Counted from the first letter of the stretch, positions 1-7,111 are shown. The stretch is 14,492 bases of DNA from Alkalibaculum bacchi (GCF_937875145.1 NZ_CALNCS010000183.1:1-14492), one strand, 5' to 3'. Made by a program: numbers and translations. Notes: generated by a model from the letters alone, not told the origin.

Positions 1-730
1 CCTTGACCTTAGAAACAATAAATGGCTCTGTTAGTTCGGCGATAATTTTCTCAACTTCCTCTGAGCTTTTTATTTCGTGTTTTTTCTGATTTCTTCCATA
101 GAACTTTGCATCGAACTCTTCTTTTCCTTTGAATAATTTTAAGTCAAGTAACCAGTATTCCTCACTTTCAAAGTCCATGATTTCTTTTTCTCGATCAACT
201 ATGATCCTCGTAGTAACAGATTGAACTCTACCTGCACTAAGGCCTTTTCTTATTTTCTTCCAGAGTAGGGGACTTATGCTATAGCCTACCAATCGATCTA
301 GAACTCTTCTAGCTTGTTGCGAATTTACTAGATTCATATCAATTTTTCTTTTATGTTCAATGGCTTTTGTTATGGCATCTTTTGTAATCTCGTGAAATTC
401 AATTCGATCTACTTTCGTTTCATCAAGCTTGAGATATTTAGCAATATGATAGGATATAGCTTCCCCTTCCCTATCAGGGTCAGTTGCTAATAAGATGGTT
501 TTTGCCGTATTTGCTTCCTTTTTTATCTTTTTAAGAATATCACCTTTACCTCTTATAGTAACATAAGAAGGCTCAAAATTATTTTCTATATCAATACCTA
601 GCTTACTCTTTGGAAGGTCCCTAACATGTCCCATTGTTGCTTCCACATTATAATTTCTAGGTAAATACTTCTTTATGGTTTTTGCTTTTGCAGGTGATTC
701 TACAATCACTAGCGTCTTCGAAGCTGCCAA
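1..730 (-). CDS. topA: DNA topoisomerase I, N-terminal part (cut by window edge)
   Basis: Type IA topoisomerase that relaxes negative supercoils by cutting and passing single DNA strands. I translated the strand by hand and found an unbroken frame of 243 codons running off the left edge. The Toprim domain is clear: VIVESPAKAKTI at residues 8-19 with the catalytic Glu11, and DPDREGE at 84-90 carrying the metal-binding acidic residues. Further on, LDRLVGY (144-150) and LSAGRVQS (164-171) are typical of the family. The active-site tyrosine lies beyond the window. The start is TTG at 730-728, giving MAASKTLVIVES; GGGGGTGA sits 4 bases upstream, and no ATG lies between this site and the Toprim motif. 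The gene has its own promoter and lies after a terminator, so it is a separate unit from dnaC. Identity is secure; the C-terminal zinc-finger region cannot be judged. Confidence 0.96.
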   Translation of the reverse strand, partial: MAASKTLVIVESPAKAKTIKKYLPRNYNVEATMGHVRDLPKSKLGIDIENNFEPSYVTIRGKGDILKKIKKEANTAKTILLATDPDREGEAISYHIAKYLKLDETKVDRIEFHEITKDAITKAIEHKRKIDMNLVNSQQARRVLDRLVGYSISPLLWKKIRKGLSAGRVQSVTTRIIVDREKEIMDFESEEYWLLDLKLFKGKEEFDAKFYGRNQKKHEIKSSEEVEKIIAELTEPFIVSKVK

Positions 731-760
731 TTTGTCACCCCCATATATTAACAGTTGTAA

Positions 761-789
761 ATTATAACAGATTCATATATTTAATTCAA
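761..789 (-). promoter_or_regulatory. SigA-type promoter of topA
   Basis: On the minus strand TTGAAT (784-789) and TATAAT (761-766) are separated by 17 bases. The -10 is perfect and the -35 matches 4 of 6. It lies about 30 bases upstream of the topA start and downstream of the dnaC-side terminator, so it fits as the topA promoter. Confidence 0.75.
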
Positions 790-902
790 GATTTATTGTT
801 GACTAGCTCAGTATTATATTTGTGTAAAATTATAAATTCATATAAAACATCAGTTTATTTTACATGAGTTCAAGTAAAAATATAGAAAATTCTCCTGTAT
901 GT

Positions 903-931
903 AAAAAGACTTTTGGTTCTACCAAAAGTCT
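903..931 (-). terminator. Rho-independent terminator after dnaC
   Basis: AGACTTTTGG (907-916) and CCAAAAGTCT (922-931) form a perfect 10-bp stem with a 5-base loop. On the minus strand the stem is followed by TTTTT, so it works in the direction of dnaC. It lies about 180 bases past the dnaC stop because a repeat occupies the space between. Confidence 0.8.
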
Positions 932-1030
932 CATACTTTCGCGTAAATATATTCTCTTACTCAAATTAATACTTCCCCATTTTTTTCGTTCTTATACACA
1001 AATTCTTAAAAGTCTAATAAGTATATATCT

Positions 1031-1116
1031 AAGATCCTCCATCGCAAGCTAATCGGAGAATCTTGCTACCTCGCCTACAGGCGAGTAAAGGTTTTGCTTA
1101 CCACCTTACTACCTTA
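1031..1116. repeat. Interspersed repeat copy with two 8-bp units at the dnaC stop
   Basis: Three parts. (a) AAGATCCTCC (1031-1040) faces GGAGAATCTT (1055-1064), an inverted repeat with 9 of 10 bases paired. (b) CTCGCC-TACA-GGCGAG (1070-1085) is a perfect 6-bp hairpin. (c) Two tandem 8-mers, TTACCACC and TTACTACC (1098-1113), are followed by TTA (1114-1116), which is the dnaC stop codon read on the other strand. The same hairpin type and the same 8-mer recur at 7316-7426. Confidence 0.7.
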
Positions 1117-2445
1117 ATGCGCATAATCGTAGTCAGCAAATTGAGTATATTCTTCTAACCAAGCCATATCAATGGTTCGAGTAGCACCATTTCTTTGTTT
1201 CGCTATATTAACTTCTGCTAATCTTCTTTCTGCTGGATCTTTTGAATAGTAATAATTTCTAAACAAGAGCATCACTACATCCGCATCTTGCTCGATTGCA
1301 CCGGATTCTCTTAAATCAGAAAGAATTGGTTTGTGATCTGCTCTAGCATCCGGAGCTCTACTGAGCTGAGATAGTGCTACTACTGGACAGTCCATCTCTC
1401 TGGCTAAAGCCTTTAGAGAACGAGAAATTTCAGATATCTCTTGTTGTCTACTCTCGCTTTTTTTGCTACCTTCCATCAATTGAAGATAATCGATCATAAT
1501 AAGATCTAAGCCGTGCTCAATTTTTAACCGCCTACACTTAGAGCGCATCTCCATTATACCTACTCCTGCAGTGTCATCGATAAATATTTTACTCTTTGAT
1601 AAATTAGAGCTGGCATAAGCTAGTTTTTCCCAATCCTTTTCATCTAAATTCCCCGTTCGGAGCTTCTGACTATCTATATGAGCTTCACTACACAAAAGAC
1701 GTTGAGTTAATAGTTCCTTAGACATTTCTAGACTAAATAGGGCCACAGATTTTCCACCCTTTACTGCTGCATTTTGAGCAATATTCAAAGCAAAGGCCGT
1801 CTTCCCCATAGAAGGTCTAGCGGCAATCAAGATAAGATCCGATCTTTGCAAACCTGCTGTAATATTGTCTATATCACGAAATCCCGTTGATACTCCTGTA
1901 ATATTACTGCTGTTTTTTTGAACTTCTTCAATTTTTTCTAAAGTAGAAACTAAGGCCTGTTGAATGTGGATAAAGTCACCTGTGGACTTTCTTTGAGAAA
2001 TATCAAAAATCCTCTTTTCAGCAGTTTCTAATATCTGTTCGGGCTCCTTAGAAGGTTCATAACATTCATTCATTAAATCTGTTGATGCATTAATAAGTTC
2101 TCTAAGGAGAGCCTTTTCTTGGACAATATTGCAGTAGTGTTTTATATTTGTATAAGAAGGTACTAAACCAACTAATTCCGTTAGATAACTACTTCCGCCT
2201 ACTCTCTCTAGAGTATTTGAATCCTTTAATTTACTGGATAAAGTAATTAAATCTACAGGCTTATTCTCTTTAAACAATTCTACGATAGCTGAAAAAATCT
2301 GTTGATGCTGAGGATTATAAAATTCCTTAGAATCTTGAATAATCTCTGTAGCCGTCAATATGGCGTCCTTACTTAAGAGCATGGACCCAAGAACAGACTG
2401 TTCAGCTTCTATATTATACGGTGGAACTTTCGCTTTTAAGTCCAT
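1114..2445 (-). CDS. dnaC: Replicative DNA helicase (DnaB family)
   Basis: Hexameric 5'-3' helicase that unwinds DNA at the replication fork; called DnaC in Bacillus and DnaB in E. coli. The 443 residues match the usual family length. The N-terminal helical domain (about 1-105) includes the family opening PPYNIEAEQSVLGSML. The RecA-like motor follows: Walker A ARPSMGKT (209-216), the SLEMS motif (238-242), Walker B LIMIDYLQ with Asp319, and the C-terminal KQRNGATRT segment (416-424) with the arginine finger. No intein or break is visible. The ATG at 2445 follows GGGAGGAAGTATC. It is the last gene of the gdpP-rplI-dnaC run, 195 bp after rplI; that gap holds a compact hairpin and a short repeat, so it may have separate control. 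Confidence 0.97.
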   Translation of the reverse strand: MDLKAKVPPYNIEAEQSVLGSMLLSKDAILTATEIIQDSKEFYNPQHQQIFSAIVELFKENKPVDLITLSSKLKDSNTLERVGGSSYLTELVGLVPSYTNIKHYCNIVQEKALLRELINASTDLMNECYEPSKEPEQILETAEKRIFDISQRKSTGDFIHIQQALVSTLEKIEEVQKNSSNITGVSTGFRDIDNITAGLQRSDLILIAARPSMGKTAFALNIAQNAAVKGGKSVALFSLEMSKELLTQRLLCSEAHIDSQKLRTGNLDEKDWEKLAYASSNLSKSKIFIDDTAGVGIMEMRSKCRRLKIEHGLDLIMIDYLQLMEGSKKSESRQQEISEISRSLKALAREMDCPVVALSQLSRAPDARADHKPILSDLRESGAIEQDADVVMLLFRNYYYSKDPAERRLAEVNIAKQRNGATRTIDMAWLEEYTQFADYDYAH

Positions 2446-2497
2446 GATACTTCCTCCCTTTTTAACTATCGTTAAACAGTCGTCTATATGCTACTCT

Positions 2498-2518
2498 GAC
2501 CCAGCTCTCTGCCGGGTC
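2498..2518 (-). other. Compact GC-rich hairpin in the dnaC leader
   Basis: On the minus strand GACCCGGC and GCTGGGTC pair as 8 bp (one G-U) around the loop AGAGA, in otherwise AT-rich DNA. It ends 52 bases before the dnaC start and has no T-run, so it is not a simple terminator. A smaller hairpin, TTAAC-TATC-GTTAA, lies at 2462-2475 next to the ribosome binding site. I do not recognise a known riboswitch here. Confidence 0.5.
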
Positions 2519-2551
2519 ATTCTATCTTTCTTTCACCCTACTATATAGAGA

Positions 2552-2574
2552 ATTCAGCTTTCCGCATTCAGCTT
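2552..2574. repeat. Short interspersed repeat (ATTCAGCTT pair)
   Basis: Two direct copies of ATTCAGCTT (2552-2560 and 2566-2574) flank TCCGC. The same wording of CTTTCC, CGC and CATTC blocks returns at 8453-8479 and, on the opposite strand, at 7284-7311, so this looks like a fragment of the same repeat family. Confidence 0.5.
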
Positions 2575-2597
2575 ACAAATTTTTTATCCAACGAATG

Positions 2598-2625
2598 AAG
2601 TCATCTCTACACAAAAAGATGACTT
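2598..2625 (-). terminator. Hairpin after rplI, possible weak terminator
   Basis: AAGTCATCT (2598-2606) and AGATGACTT (2617-2625) make a perfect 9-bp stem with a 10-base loop, 16 bases past the rplI stop. No T-run follows on the minus strand, so it may stabilise or partly end the gdpP-rplI transcript rather than stop it fully. Confidence 0.4.
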
Positions 2626-2640
2626 ATAAGAAGAAATTTT

Positions 2641-3087
2641 CTATAATGCTTTTACATCAATGTTCAAATTACCATATATTTGAGGTAAAATTTTAATTTT
2701 AACTTCAATATGGCCAATGTTTCGTATAGGTTCTGTCAGTTCAATTTTTCTCTTGTCTATTTCGATTTTTTCCATGTCCCTTAAGGCCATAGCAATATCT
2801 TTGCTTGTAATGGAGCCGAATAATTTTCCTTCTTCTGAAGCTTTTGATTTCATTGTCAAAGTAGTATTAGAGATTTTCTCCGCTAACACTTTAGCTTCTT
2901 CTATTTCTTTTTTCTTTTGTGCCTCTTTTTCCTTTTGCATCTCTTCATTTTTCTTTATATTATCTTTAGTAGCTTCAATAGCTAAATTTTTGGGAAATAA
3001 AAAGTTTCTCACATATCCATCTTTTGCATTGACGATTTCGCCCTTTTTTCCTAATCCATTTACATCTTCTAATAAGATTACTTTCAT
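2641..3087 (-). CDS. rplI: Ribosomal protein bL9
   Basis: Large-subunit protein that binds 23S rRNA near the base of the L1 stalk. The 148 residues are the full family length. The N-terminal RNA-binding domain carries the L9 signature (GLGKKGEIVNAKDGY at 11-25, then RNFLFPKNLA at 27-36). A long lysine- and glutamate-rich helix (about 41-75) links it to the C-terminal domain (EGKLFGSIT at 86-94). Start and stop overlap with gdpP as ATGA (3084-3087), which points to translational coupling; the ribosome binding site GAGGAAGGTG is inside the end of gdpP. gdpP-rplI-dnaC is a conserved order in Firmicutes. Confidence 0.97.
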   Translation of the reverse strand: MKVILLEDVNGLGKKGEIVNAKDGYVRNFLFPKNLAIEATKDNIKKNEEMQKEKEAQKKKEIEEAKVLAEKISNTTLTMKSKASEEGKLFGSITSKDIAMALRDMEKIEIDKRKIELTEPIRNIGHIEVKIKILPQIYGNLNIDVKAL

Positions 3088-5081
3088 GTATTAACACCTT
3101 CCTCTTTGTATTCTTTAATTGCTTTTTTTAGTAATTCCTTTGCTTCCATTATGTTTACATCTGATAATTGAGCACCTGCGATGCTCAAATGGCCTCCTCC
3201 GCCCAGTTTTTCAAGGATCAACTGTACACTAACATCACCTAATGATCTTCCGCTAATGATTACTTCATTTTGATCCTGCGCCATAACAAAAGACGCATCC
3301 ACACCTTGAAGATTGAGCAGTTCATCTGCTGCTTGAGCTACTATTAGCTTAACCTTATCCGTCGAATTTTGAATAACAGAAATAGCCATATTATCTTTCG
3401 TTATTTCTGCAGCTTTTATAGCCTCAATTTTAGCTACAAATACATCTTTATCATCTTTAAGTAGGAATTTACATCTGTTAATGTCTGCGCCCTTCCTTTT
3501 TAAATAAGAAGCAGCCTCGAAGGTTCTTACTCCTGTTCTAAAAGAAAAATCTTTTGTGTCCATATATATTCCTGCAAGCAACGCAGAAGCCTCTATTTCT
3601 TCCAATTTAATATCATCGTCCATATACTCTACAATTTCTGTAACTAATTCGCATGTAGAAGACGCATAAGGTTCTAAATATATAAGGATGGCATTTTCAA
3701 TAAAGTCTGCACCTCTTCTATGATGATCCACGACAATGATTTTATCCGTCTTCTCTAGTATGGATTCATCTTCTAGTAAACTTTTTCTATGAACATCTAC
3801 TACAATAACTAAACTCTCACTTGTAATATTTTTATTGGCGTATTCACTAGTCACAAATAAGTCTTTATAGCCTTCATCTATAAGGCTATCATACAAGACA
3901 TCTATTGACGGATTGCTTTTGTTTAATACAATATAGGCATCCTTTTCTAAGAATCTACTACATCGATAAATCCCAAGAGCGGCTCCCAAACAATCAATGT
4001 CTGGAACTTCGTGACCAACTATATATACTTTGTCAGCATTTTGAATAAGGTCTTTAATACCGTGAGCTTTTACACGTGCTTTAACCTTTGTTCTCTTTTC
4101 TACTGCCTGAGATTTTCCTCCATAATAAGATATTTTTTCATCTTTTTTTATTACAGCTTGATCTCCACCTCTTGCCAAAGCGATATCTAATGCAGATTTT
4201 GATAATTTTTGGTTTTCTAGAAAAGAAGTAGCTTGTCTAGAGTGACCTATACCTATACTTAAGGTTATAGGCATATTGTTTCCACTTTGAGTTTCTCTAA
4301 TAATATCAAGTACGTGAAATCTTTTTTCTTCCATTAAATATAAGTGTTTTTTTTCAAATACCATCAAATATTTATCCGTATCATACTTTTTTAAAAATGC
4401 ATTCATTTCATTTGCCCATGAATTGATTTTCCGATCAATAATTGCGCTAATAAGAGGTCTATAGCTTTCACTTGCATCCTGAAGGATCTCATCAAAATTA
4501 TCAATTTGAATATATGCCATTAAAGGTTTTTGATTTATGTAATTTTGTTTTACCTCTTCTTGTTCTGTTATATCTAGCCAGTATAACATCGTAATATCTT
4601 CATTATTAATATTCTCTACTGCATTTAGAAATACTTTATAGGTTTTCCCTTCTAAAGCATATGAAATGGGCTTCTTATTTTCAAGCCCTTCTTTTATTTT
4701 TTTTAAATCTATATTAGGAAGTAAATCGGGAAACTTCATAGAAATTAGATTTTCCACTTTGCAAATACTGCTAAAGTGAGCATTATACCATACAATTTCA
4801 CCCTCATTTTTAACAATGAGCAATGGAAAAGGCAAATCTAATAAGATATTTTGAGTTGCGGCATCAATATCTAATGCAAGATTTTCGATCATTTCCTTCC
4901 AATTTTCTTTACTTCTACTAGTACTTACCGTCTTATAATAAATAAGAAACACCAAAAAAAGTGCTGTTACAATAGATATTATTATATTATATTTAAACAT
5001 AATTACAGCAAGTATGCCAATAATCCATAAGTATATATCCTGATTTGGCATAATGAACTTCTTAAATTTATGACTCTTCAT
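3084..5081 (-). CDS. gdpP: Cyclic-di-AMP phosphodiesterase, GdpP (YybT) family
   Basis: Membrane-bound enzyme that cleaves cyclic di-AMP, the messenger that controls potassium and osmolyte balance and affects cell-wall stress in Firmicutes. The 665 residues have the full family layout: two membrane helices (about 14-30 and 33-50), a PAS-like domain (about 75-170), a degenerate GGDEF domain (about 185-320) lacking an intact GGDEF motif, then DHH (about 345-500) and DHHA1 (about 545-655). The metal ligands expected in DHH are present: His357, Asp361 and Asp363 in GHEVPDIDCLG, Asp429 in VVDVH, DHH at 452-454 and Asp508. DHHA1 has GGGGH at 627-631 followed by LSIAG, where many relatives have a second alanine before the last glycine. 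The start at 5081 follows GGTGGTGAG. Nothing suggests loss of activity. Confidence 0.94.
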   Translation of the reverse strand: MKSHKFKKFIMPNQDIYLWIIGILAVIMFKYNIIISIVTALFLVFLIYYKTVSTSRSKENWKEMIENLALDIDAATQNILLDLPFPLLIVKNEGEIVWYNAHFSSICKVENLISMKFPDLLPNIDLKKIKEGLENKKPISYALEGKTYKVFLNAVENINNEDITMLYWLDITEQEEVKQNYINQKPLMAYIQIDNFDEILQDASESYRPLISAIIDRKINSWANEMNAFLKKYDTDKYLMVFEKKHLYLMEEKRFHVLDIIRETQSGNNMPITLSIGIGHSRQATSFLENQKLSKSALDIALARGGDQAVIKKDEKISYYGGKSQAVEKRTKVKARVKAHGIKDLIQNADKVYIVGHEVPDIDCLGAALGIYRCSRFLEKDAYIVLNKSNPSIDVLYDSLIDEGYKDLFVTSEYANKNITSESLVIVVDVHRKSLLEDESILEKTDKIIVVDHHRRGADFIENAILIYLEPYASSTCELVTEIVEYMDDDIKLEEIEASALLAGIYMDTKDFSFRTGVRTFEAASYLKRKGADINRCKFLLKDDKDVFVAKIEAIKAAEITKDNMAISVIQNSTDKVKLIVAQAADELLNLQGVDASFVMAQDQNEVIISGRSLGDVSVQLILEKLGGGGHLSIAGAQLSDVNIMEAKELLKKAIKEYKEEGVNT

Positions 5082-5139
5082 TTACTCACCACCCTAAAGA
5101 CAAAATGTCTTCCTCAAAACTGTCCATTTTATACTGAAT

Positions 5140-5179
5140 CCATTTTTTATAATCTATATGCTTAGATTATAAAAAATGG
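5140..5179. terminator. Perfect 16-bp hairpin between rpsR and gdpP
   Basis: CCATTTTTTATAATCT (5140-5155) and its exact complement (5164-5179) enclose an 8-base loop. The stem is long but AT-rich, with T-rich arms and no separate T-tail. It begins 25 bases after the rpsR stop, so it may end the rpsF-ssb-rpsR transcript in either direction, or protect its 3' end. Confidence 0.5.
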
Positions 5180-5203
5180 CTCCACAAGGAACCATTATAA
5201 TCT

Positions 5204-5431
5204 TTATTCTGCTGTATATGGTAATAATGCAACTGTTCTAGCTCTTTTAATTTGTACAGTTACTTCTCTTTGATGTTTTGCACAATTTCCGCTTACTCTT
5301 CTAGGTAAGATTTTACCTCTTTCAGTAACGTATTTGCTTAAAGTTTTTATATCTTTATAATCAATTTGGCTTGATTTGTTTTCACAAAAGTGACAAACTT
5401 TTTTCTTGCCTCTTCTAAAAGGTTTTGCCAT
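5204..5431 (-). CDS. rpsR: Ribosomal protein bS18, zinc-binding type
   Basis: Small-subunit protein that pairs with S6 on 16S rRNA. It is 75 residues, the normal length. The core IDYKDIKTL ... ERGKILPRR ... TGxxAKxQR-like region and RARxxALLPY ending identify S18. It keeps Cys13, Cys16, Cys50 and His53 (CHFC and CAKH), the four-ligand pattern of the zinc-binding C+ form; as I recall it, Bacillus subtilis S18 lacks these residues. The ATG at 5431 follows GGAGGGAGAACA. It is the last gene of rpsF-ssb-rpsR, 18 bases after ssb, the usual order in Firmicutes. Confidence 0.97.
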   Translation of the reverse strand: MAKPFRRGKKKVCHFCENKSSQIDYKDIKTLSKYVTERGKILPRRVSGNCAKHQREVTVQIKRARTVALLPYTAE

Positions 5432-5449
5432 TGTTCTCCCTCCTTCTTT

Positions 5450-5860
5450 CTAGAATGGAAGATCATCATCATCTTCTTCAATAGGATGAAAATCATCTAA
5501 TGGAACACCAAAATCTTGATTAAATTCATTATTCGATTGATTGTCTCTTTTCGAACCTAAAAATTCAATTTCTTCGGCTACTACTTCAGTAACATAAACC
5601 CTTTTACCTTCTTTATTTTCATAATTACGGGTTTGTATTCTGCCCTGTACCGCTATTTGGCTGCCCTTAGATTGATATTTTGATAAGTTTTCACCCGTTA
5701 TTCCCCAGGCTACGCAGTTTATAAAATCCGCTTCTTGTGGCTTATCTTTTTGTTTTCTTCTATTCACTGCTATAGAAAAACTCGCTACTGGGGTTCCTTG
5801 ACCTGTATATCGAAGTTCTGGATCTCTCGTTAATCTTCCTATTAAAACTACTTTATTCAT
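5450..5860 (-). CDS. ssb: Single-stranded DNA-binding protein SSB
   Basis: Coats single-stranded DNA during replication, recombination and repair, and recruits partner proteins through its C-terminal tip. The 136 residues contain an OB fold at about 1-104 (MNKVVLIGRLTRDPELRYT at the start, FINCVAWG at 46-53, VQGRIQTR at 71-78), a short flexible linker, and the acidic tip DDDDLPF, which is the classical partner-binding end. The start at 5860 follows GGGTGATGGAAG in the 14-base space after rpsF. Its place between rpsF and rpsR marks it as the housekeeping SSB rather than a plasmid or phage copy. Confidence 0.97.
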   Translation of the reverse strand: MNKVVLIGRLTRDPELRYTGQGTPVASFSIAVNRRKQKDKPQEADFINCVAWGITGENLSKYQSKGSQIAVQGRIQTRNYENKEGKRVYVTEVVAEEIEFLGSKRDNQSNNEFNQDFGVPLDDFHPIEEDDDDLPF

Positions 5861-5874
5861 CTTCCATCACCCAA

Positions 5875-6162
5875 TTAATTTTCTTTATTTATGATCATGT
5901 GGCGTATGAAATTTTCGTTAATTTTGAAGTTATGCTCTAATTCTGGTAATACTTTACTTTCTGCACTAAAGTTAATTAGAACGTAGTATCCTTCAGTATA
6001 CTTTTTATCGATTAAATAAGCTAATTTTCTTTTGCCCCATTCTTCGATTGATTCAACTTCGCCAGCTTTTTCAATTGCTGCTTTTACTCTTTCGATAATG
6101 CCTTTAATTGCGTCTTCTGCTAAATCTGTTTTAAGCACAAACATTGTTTCATATTTTTTCAT
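5875..6162 (-). CDS. rpsF: Ribosomal protein bS6
   Basis: Small-subunit protein that binds 16S rRNA together with S18. The 95 residues are full length. The opening MKKYETMFVL and the block WGKRKLAYLIDKKYTEGYY (42-60) are the S6 signature. The ATG at 6162 follows GGGGAGGTGAATAGAC. It leads the rpsF-ssb-rpsR operon. In many bacteria the rpsF leader RNA binds the S6-S18 pair for feedback; the leader here has a short CCAT-AGTCC-ATGG fold next to the ribosome binding site, but I cannot identify the known motif with confidence. Confidence 0.97.
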   Translation of the reverse strand: MKKYETMFVLKTDLAEDAIKGIIERVKAAIEKAGEVESIEEWGKRKLAYLIDKKYTEGYYVLINFSAESKVLPELEHNFKINENFIRHMIINKEN

Positions 6163-6210
6163 GTCTATTCACCTCCCCATGGACTATGGCCCTTTATAAA
6201 AAAGAGCAAG

Positions 6211-6238
6211 GAAAAAATGTGTGTCTTATTCACACATT
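6211..6238 (-). terminator. Hairpin with T-run between the DUF951 gene and rpsF
   Basis: AATGTGTG and CACACATT form a perfect 8-bp stem (6216-6223 with 6231-6238) with a 7-base loop; on the minus strand six T follow. It fits a terminator for the cvpA-DUF951 unit. It also begins only about 8 bases downstream of a possible rpsF promoter, so it could instead be at the 5' end of the rpsF message. Confidence 0.6.
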
Positions 6239-6245
6239 ATTTTAA

Positions 6246-6274
6246 AATATATCACAAATCTTATTATAGTACAA
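6246..6274 (-). promoter_or_regulatory. Possible rpsF promoter
   Basis: TTGTAC (6269-6274), 17 bases, TATATT (6246-6251) on the minus strand. The -10 matches 5 of 6 but the -35 only 3 of 6. A perfect TATAAT is nearby (6263-6268) without a good -35. The spot is right for the rpsF operon; the exact promoter is uncertain. Confidence 0.4.
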
Positions 6275-6291
6275 GTATTATTTTAGATAGG

Positions 6292-6471
6292 TTAGAGTAT
6301 TTTTTTGATTCTCTTCTCAAATTTATCTCTTGGCAACATAACGATTCTCCCGCAGCCTTCACATTTTATCTTTATATCCATGCCTAATCGAATGATTTTC
6401 CAAGTATCGCTACCACATGGATGTTTCTTCTTTGTTTGTACTATAGTATTTAATTCGTAATTCTTGTCCAA
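6292..6471 (-). CDS. DUF951 family small protein
   Basis: A 59-residue protein that I read from the strand by hand. It starts with TTG at 6471, 8 bases after AAAGGGG, and reads MDKNYELNTIVQTKKKHPCG and onward, ending in RIKKIL. KKHPCG, then W-I-RLGMDIK, then CEGCGR, is the hallmark of DUF951, a family found next to rpsF in clostridia and other Firmicutes. His17, Cys19, Cys37 and Cys40 could hold a metal in a zinc-ribbon fold; this is inferred from spacing. The basic C-terminus may touch nucleic acid. Its role is unknown. It lies 19 bases after cvpA, probably in the same transcript. Confidence 0.88.
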   Translation of the reverse strand: MDKNYELNTIVQTKKKHPCGSDTWKIIRLGMDIKIKCEGCGRIVMLPRDKFEKRIKKIL

Positions 6472-6490
6472 TGTGATTTCCCCTTTCTTA

Positions 6491-7111
6491 TCAGTAAAAT
6501 AAATAGCCTATATAGAAATAGGAGGCTAAAATAGAATTGTTGATTTCGTTGACTAAATCACCTTTAATACCTAACATCGCAATGGTGTAGAGGATACTCA
6601 CAATCACTATATTCGATACAATACCTCTAATAAGTCCAATAACGCCACCGCCTATTTTATTGAAGAAATTTAATATAGGTAATTTAAAAACAGAGTTGAT
6701 ACCCCTGACGAAAATGGACAGTATTATTCTAATGATGAAAAAAATTAACAGAAAGCTAATAATATGTACAATTCCTTTTGCTATTGCATTTAGAAATTCA
6801 TCCATAAAGGGAAGATCTCCCCCTGTGAATAATTGAGTTATATAGGAATGGGCACCATTAGGTAAGTTTTCGATTGATGCACCATTGTTTATGCTGTTTT
6901 GAATGCCTATAGGAATTAGGGATTTAATTTCTTCTAATATTTTAGTATTAGAAATCAAAAACTCTCCTAATCTCTCATAATAAGCATTTGCAGTCATAAA
7001 TGAAATAACGAAAGAAAACAAGGCCGCCAAAGAAAAAATCAATCCTTTGCGAATCCCTGATAATATGCTAAAAACAAATACAAAAACAATCAACAAATCA
7101 AGCCAAGACAT
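6491..7111 (-). CDS. CvpA family membrane protein
   Basis: An integral membrane protein of 206 residues, related to E. coli CvpA (colicin V production) and to YshB-like proteins of Firmicutes; the biochemical role is not settled. Predicted helices lie at about 4-22, 24-42, 108-134 and 156-180. The family signature is NKIGGGVIGLIRG at 151-163, just before the last helix. The loop at 43-107 is probably outside the membrane bilayer. The ATG at 7111 follows CGGAGGGAAAC. An extended -10 promoter and a 5' hairpin sit upstream, and the DUF951 gene follows 19 bases downstream. Family assignment is firm; function is open. Confidence 0.88.
   Translation of the reverse strand: MSWLDLLIVFVFVFSILSGIRKGLIFSLAALFSFVISFMTANAYYERLGEFLISNTKILEEIKSLIPIGIQNSINNGASIENLPNGAHSYITQLFTGGDLPFMDEFLNAIAKGIVHIISFLLIFFIIRIILSIFVRGINSVFKLPILNFFNKIGGGVIGLIRGIVSNIVIVSILYTIAMLGIKGDLVNEINNSILASYFYIGYLFY

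Larger units (their letters stand above)
731..1113. other. Gap between dnaC and topA
   Basis: A 383-bp stretch without a gene. Reading in transcription direction it holds an interspersed repeat touching the dnaC stop codon (1031-1116), a terminator (903-931), about 110 bp of AT-rich DNA with no clear feature, and the topA promoter (761-789). Short plus-strand open frames here have no ribosome binding site I would trust, and one runs through the terminator. Confidence 0.7.

Noticed and set aside
797..830. Plus-strand TTGACT followed by AT-rich DNA, resembling a promoter
   Set aside because: No -10 box lies at 16-18 bases spacing, and there is no plus-strand gene for it to serve.
682..867. 61-codon open frame on the plus strand
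   Set aside because: It overlaps the start and promoter of topA on the other strand and has no supporting ribosome binding site or protein-like features.
864..1052. 62-codon open frame on the plus strand
   Set aside because: It runs straight through the dnaC-side terminator hairpin and part of a repeat, has no ribosome binding site, and resembles no protein family.
2490..2520. T-box riboswitch before dnaC
   Set aside because: Only an AGAGAGCTGGG-like string is present; the specifier loop, the TGG sequence for tRNA ends and a terminator are missing, and dnaC is not a typical T-box target.
2585..2593. DnaA-box-like TTATCCAAC
   Set aside because: It misses the consensus TTATNCACA at the end, stands alone, and no cluster suggests an origin in this window.
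2717..3094. 125-codon open frame opposite rplI
   Set aside because: It is a reverse-strand shadow of the lysine-rich L9 coding sequence, which yields hydrophobic Phe/Ser-rich translation by chance.
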